Assembly: GCA_018825335.1 (NCBI GenBank)
Contig: JAHJEW010000106.1
Coordinates: 1 to 9,272 of the forward strand
Direction: 5' to 3'
Source of the DNA: Patescibacteria group bacterium
Lineage (GTDB): Bacteria > Patescibacteriota > Gracilibacteria > UBA1369
Length of the DNA stretch: 9,272 nt
Positions 6,565 through 9,272 of this stretch are shown here, piece by piece (position 1 is the first letter of the stretch; each line of letters starts with the position of its first letter). Below the pieces are notes generated by a model. It was not told the DNA's origin, did not search any database, and saw only the letters and a program-made list of their open reading frames with translations. Position numbers and translations under genes: made by a program.

Positions 6565-6575
6565 CCTTAAAGGTG
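6563..6575. promoter_or_regulatory. Dyad CACCTT-A-AAGGTG in the Xer promoter
   Basis: A perfect 6 bp inverted repeat around one base lies directly upstream of the Xer -10, in the position of the promoter spacer. A protein bound here would block RNA polymerase, so it is a candidate operator. The plus-strand SLH promoter starts 12 bp further on. Confidence 0.4.
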
Positions 6576-6586
6576 GATTTTCATAA

Positions 6587-6615
6587 TTGCAAAAACAGCT
6601 ATTTTATGTTAAAAT
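6587..6615 (+). promoter_or_regulatory. Promoter of the SLH surface protein gene
   Basis: A -35 TTGCAA (6587-6592, 4 of 6), an exact 17 nt spacer and a -10 TAAAAT (6610-6615, 5 of 6) preceded by TG at the extended -10 position. The ATG at 6654 is 38 nt after the -10. It is back-to-back with the Xer promoter. Confidence 0.65.
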
Positions 6616-6653
6616 TCCAAGATAACTTCTAAAAAAAAATATTCCAAACAAAA

Positions 6654-8453
6654 ATGTCTAAAAGCCAAAAACTTTTCCTCATCGTCGCCGGAGTCGTACT
6701 CGCAATCGCTGTTGTGGGCGCGACAATTTACTTTTCCATCAGCGGACAATTATTTAAAGGATCATTCGAAAATATGGCCATTCAGGCACCCATGGTGCCT
6801 CTTATTACCGAACAGCCCTCGCAGGAGCCTCTGCCATCGGCGGAAGAAACTACAGCGGAGGCACCGTCGGCTGAAATAGAATCACAGACTCAGTCTGCAA
6901 CGAAGGAACCGCAGCCAACCCTGGAGATTGGTCCGCAAATCCAAAAGCAAGAATACCAACCTCCAACCGAACCAAAAATATCATGTACAGGCAGCCCGAA
7001 TCCCGCAAATCCCGGAGACACAATTACGTGGTCTATGAGTTTAAGCGGAATCGATAAACCAATAGAAAACTATTACTGGGAGGGCGATTTACCAATAGGT
7101 AAGAATGGAATAACTATCACGGAAGTATACCCCGAACTTGCCGAAATTGTTACCGTAACACCGTCGGTAAAAGTGGTGACGGGACCAAAAATGTTTACTA
7201 AAATCCCAGGTACCCCATGCACCGTAACATTCAAAAAACCTTTGCCGGTAGTAACCCCTCAGCCGGAAGAAAAGAAAGTGGCAAAAATGCTTTTATGTGA
7301 ATTAAATAAAAATACTCTCGATACGGGTAAGCAGGAAAAAGTAGTAGCTACATGCAGCACCAAGGGAAATCCGGACTCTTATCCCTTCATGATACTAAAA
7401 GGAACAAAGGTTGATCTTAACCAGATGAATATAGCGGATTTCATAATAACTGTACCGGACGCATACCAGGGCCAACCTTACGGTACAATGACTTTTTCAT
7501 GGGATGGTACGGGCAAAGATGGCAAGACCTATGTGGAACCGGGACCATATACAATGGTAACCGTCGCCAGAAAAGCCGGTTATGAGGATGATATAATTTT
7601 CAACCCTATAACGATAATCACAACACCAACACCAACACCAACACCAACGCCGACACCAACGCCGCCACCAACACCAACGCCGCCACCAACACCAACGCCG
7701 ACACCAACCCCAACGCCGCCGCCGACACCAACCCCAACCCCAACACCAACGCCGCCGCCGACACCAACCCCAACACCGACGCCAACACCAACGCCAACCC
7801 CAACACCGACCCCAATCGCCCAACAGCCGGCCGCGCCTATAGCGCAGCCAAGCAAATGCCCGGGCGTAAACTACCCGACCGACATTGCCGGCCACTGGGC
7901 CGAATCATTCATCCGCGCGGCTTACGATGCATGCCTGCTCTCCGGCTACCCGGACGGCACTTTCCACCCCGATCAACCCGTATCCAGAGCCGAATCGGTC
8001 AAAATGGTAATGGTGGCTGCCGGAATTCAGCCAAAACAGGGCTGCTACACGCCAAACTGCGGCGCCGGCCAACCAAATAATATTTTCCAGGACATATACG
8101 ACATGTGGCAGGGCCCGTGGGTACGCGTGGCATCGGATGAAAAAATCGTGGAAGGCTACGGCTTGGGTATATTCGGACCAAACAGAACAATCACCAGGGC
8201 GGAGGCAGCCGCTCTCATCGCAAGAGCTTTCGGAGTGCCGCCGCACACTGGCTGCTACACCGCGAACTGCGGCGCCGGTCAGCCGAACAATTTCTTCCTG
8301 GACATTGTGGATATGTGGCAGGGCCCATGGATCCGCGCACTTTGGGACAAAGGCTGGATTACCGGCACCGCGCCAAACACATTTGAACCGAACCGCCCAA
8401 TGACACGCGCCGAACTCACCAAACTAATGATGACCGCCCGCGGCTCAAAATAA
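6654..8453 (+). CDS. Membrane-anchored surface protein with Ig-like domains, Thr-Pro spacer and three SLH repeats
   Basis: This 599-residue protein is probably exported and anchored by one N-terminal transmembrane helix (about 8-29, after a short Lys-containing cytoplasmic start). Then follow a Pro/Glu/Thr-rich linker (45-108); an Ig/PKD-like beta domain (about 109-195, Cys111 and Cys189); a second beta domain (about 210-322, Cys215 and Cys234) whose end, WDGTGKDGKTYVEPGPYTMV, resembles the FlgD Ig-like fold; a 65-residue Thr-Pro tract (323-387); and three SLH-like repeats (about 408-456, 478-526, 548-596) with TRAE/SRAE motifs. SLH repeats bind cell-wall polymers, so both ends appear tethered, with the tract as a stiff and perhaps glycosylated spacer. 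Between repeats, an insert of the form GCYTxNCGAGQPNN occurs twice (463-476, 533-546). The gene has its own promoter and converges on the TrmB gene. Its exact role is unknown. Confidence 0.88.
   Translation: MSKSQKLFLIVAGVVLAIAVVGATIYFSISGQLFKGSFENMAIQAPMVPLITEQPSQEPLPSAEETTAEAPSAEIESQTQSATKEPQPTLEIGPQIQKQEYQPPTEPKISCTGSPNPANPGDTITWSMSLSGIDKPIENYYWEGDLPIGKNGITITEVYPELAEIVTVTPSVKVVTGPKMFTKIPGTPCTVTFKKPLPVVTPQPEEKKVAKMLLCELNKNTLDTGKQEKVVATCSTKGNPDSYPFMILKGTKVDLNQMNIADFIITVPDAYQGQPYGTMTFSWDGTGKDGKTYVEPGPYTMVTVARKAGYEDDIIFNPITIITTPTPTPTPTPTPTPPPTPTPPPTPTPTPTPTPPPTPTPTPTPTPPPTPTPTPTPTPTPTPTPTPIAQQPAAPIAQPSKCPGVNYPTDIAGHWAESFIRAAYDACLLSGYPDGTFHPDQPVSRAESVKMVMVAAGIQPKQGCYTPNCGAGQPNNIFQDIYDMWQGPWVRVASDEKIVEGYGLGIFGPNRTITRAEAAALIARAFGVPPHTGCYTANCGAGQPNNFFLDIVDMWQGPWIRALWDKGWITGTAPNTFEPNRPMTRAELTKLMMTARGSK
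7620..7814 (+). repeat. Thr-Pro coding low-complexity repeat
   Basis: 195 bp of ACN-CCN codons, basic period 6 bp, encode residues 323-387 of the surface protein. Higher-order copies are visible: an 18 bp unit (ACACCAACGCCGCCACCA) occurs twice in tandem near 7653-7688, and a block starting CAACGCCGCC recurs at 7711 and 7747, offset by 36 bp with about 28 identical bases. Such a tract is prone to slippage; changes in multiples of 6 bp keep the frame. Confidence 0.9.
8040..8336 (+). repeat. Internal 87 bp duplication in the SLH region
   Basis: Bases 8040-8126 and 8250-8336 encode near-identical 29-residue segments (residues 463-491 and 533-561), offset by 210 bp (70 residues). Both contain GCYT-x-NCGAGQPNN, a D-I-x-D-MWQGPW block and a following Arg. 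The DNA differs mainly at third codon positions, so the duplication is not recent and the peptide is under selection. Confidence 0.85.
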
Positions 8454-8461
8454 ACCAAAAC

Positions 8462-9220
8462 CTACAAAGCAATAAAACTGCTCGCTCCAAGCCAGGCCAG
8501 ATTAAAAATCGCCTTCTGACTTTGAGCGTACACCTTACTCTCAAAAATCATCCCAATCAGCTCATCCTTACTCAAAGAAACCACCGCCACCTTATTATCA
8601 TAAATCAAAATCTCATGCTCAAACCAAAACTCCTTGGGATTCACATATAAAATTTCCAGTAGCTCCTGCGGAAAATCCTTTGGGCAGTACGACTTCACAT
8701 AATCAAAAGCTTCCTGACTGGATGGGCAGATAATTCGAGTTTTGATTTTTTTCTCAAATTTCCGTTGCTCATATTTGCTTATAAAATCGCCAAAAAGTTC
8801 CGAGACACTCTTCAGATTTGAATACCCGAAAAGCTCACTTTTCGCCGTCAAAGTATCATCCAAAATACTCTTAACTCCCTCCATTCCTTCAAAATATTTA
8901 ATCTGAGGTTTAAAAGCCAGCGCACTAGTCATGGAAAGAAGCTGCGGCAAAATCCCTCGCGCGTAATCCCTTTTCTCCTCCAGAATATTCACAAGCTTTT
9001 GCGGCGGTTCGGCGGAAAAATAACGACCTTTTTCTTTGGCGATGAAACTGACCAGCCCTTTCTTAAGCAGATTTTCCAGCGTATGATAACAATTAACACG
9101 CGGCAACTTCGCCCGCCTTGCAATCGCGCTAACAAATCCTCCCCCAAGTTCCAGCAGCGTCAAATAAATTTTACCCTCCGTCTCCGACAAATCCAAAAGC
9201 TCAAAATCAGGGAAGATCAT
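8462..9220 (-). CDS. TrmB-family transcriptional regulator
   Basis: The 252-residue protein looks like a TrmB-type regulator. Residues about 8-75 form a winged helix-turn-helix (LSETEGKIYLTLLELGG, then SAIARRAKLPRVNCYHTLENLLKKGLV with a beta wing through RYFSAEPP). A helical dimerisation segment follows (about 73-100), then a C-terminal effector-type domain (about 105-250) beginning IKYFEGMEGVKSILDDTL, which is characteristic of this group. In TrmB of archaea the C-terminal domain binds sugars; no ligand can be inferred here. The ATG at 9220 follows a -10 at 9249-9254, and an 18 bp dyad lies over the expected transcription start, which suggests autoregulation. It converges on the SLH gene with only 8 bp between stops and no visible terminator. 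Its regulon is unknown. The family call is from the pattern of domains rather than a strict signature. Confidence 0.82.
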   Translation of the reverse strand: MIFPDFELLDLSETEGKIYLTLLELGGGFVSAIARRAKLPRVNCYHTLENLLKKGLVSFIAKEKGRYFSAEPPQKLVNILEEKRDYARGILPQLLSMTSALAFKPQIKYFEGMEGVKSILDDTLTAKSELFGYSNLKSVSELFGDFISKYEQRKFEKKIKTRIICPSSQEAFDYVKSYCPKDFPQELLEILYVNPKEFWFEHEILIYDNKVAVVSLSKDELIGMIFESKVYAQSQKAIFNLAWLGASSFIAL

Positions 9221-9227
9221 TGTATGT

Positions 9228-9245
9228 TGTAAAATAGTTTCTACA
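9228..9245. promoter_or_regulatory. 18 bp imperfect dyad over the TrmB-gene transcription start
   Basis: TGTAAAATAGTTTCTACA has arms of the form TGTAnAA and TTnTACA, six of seven positions paired, around a 4 bp centre. It lies between the -10 and the ATG, covering the predicted start of transcription near 9242. This is a classic repressor position, so it is a candidate autoregulatory operator. Confidence 0.45.
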
Positions 9246-9248
9246 GTA

Positions 9249-9254
9249 ATTATA
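9249..9254 (-). promoter_or_regulatory. -10 element of the TrmB-family gene
   Basis: A perfect TATAAT on the minus strand, 28 nt upstream of the ATG at 9220. The -35 would fall at or beyond the window edge and cannot be judged. Confidence 0.5.
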
Positions 9255-9272
9255 TACCGATAAAAAGCACTA

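Noticed and set aside
6549..6653. Phase-variable invertible promoter between the recombinase and the surface gene.
   Set aside because: No pair of inverted repeats flanking a promoter segment was found; the only perfect dyad is a short 13 bp palindrome.
7620..7814. CRISPR array.
   Set aside because: The periodic DNA is a codon-level Thr-Pro repeat inside an open frame, with no spacers between constant repeats.
7497..7895. Open frames on the minus strand encoding Gly-Val or Trp-Arg-Cys repeats.
   Set aside because: These are the reverse complement of the Thr-Pro tract; the low-complexity DNA has no stops in several frames and gives no independent evidence of coding.

Overview
The window looks like a gene-dense piece of a small-genome bacterium, most likely a member of the Candidate Phyla Radiation (Patescibacteria, Parcubacteria-like). 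This is an inference from gene content and style: a type IV pilus assembly ATPase, a short DprA without an N-terminal SAM domain, an orphan purM, an FtsE without adjacent FtsX, a single Xer-type recombinase, a membrane-anchored S-layer-homology (SLH) protein with a Thr-Pro spacer, and a TrmB-like regulator. Genes use TAA, TAG and TGA stops, with no in-frame TGA inside recognised families, which fits the standard bacterial code.

Layout. 2-328 (-): small hypothetical protein, divergent from 488-2353 (+): PilB/GspE-type ATPase. The PilB gene overlaps tail-to-tail by 11 bp with 2343-3203 (-): dprA. A strong intrinsic terminator sits directly in front of the dprA start codon and ends the transcript of 3283-3735 (-), an unrecognised 150-residue acidic protein with its own promoter inside the end of purM. 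Then come purM (3779-4846, -), ftsE (4862-5539, -) and a tyrosine recombinase (5628-6548, -), all pointing left. The recombinase diverges from a large surface protein (6654-8453, +), which converges on a TrmB-family regulator (8462-9220, -).

How the parts fit. PilB powers pilus extension and DprA loads RecA on incoming single-stranded DNA, so the left third carries two parts of a possible DNA-uptake route. FtsE and the Xer recombinase belong to cell division and chromosome resolution. The surface protein appears built to bridge the membrane and the cell wall or S-layer.

Expression signals are unusually readable. Several genes have sigma70-type promoters 7-43 nt upstream of the ATG, giving short leaders and, for the recombinase, an apparently leaderless mRNA. 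None of the nine starts has a recognisable Shine-Dalgarno sequence at normal spacing. Several regulatory-looking dyads (5599-5629, 6563-6575, 9228-9245) and a weak dif-like site (6587-6614) lie in the short intergenic regions. No tRNA, rRNA, CRISPR array or insertion sequence was seen. I did not find a clearly new multi-gene system; the best leads are the regulatory arrangements and the surface protein architecture.
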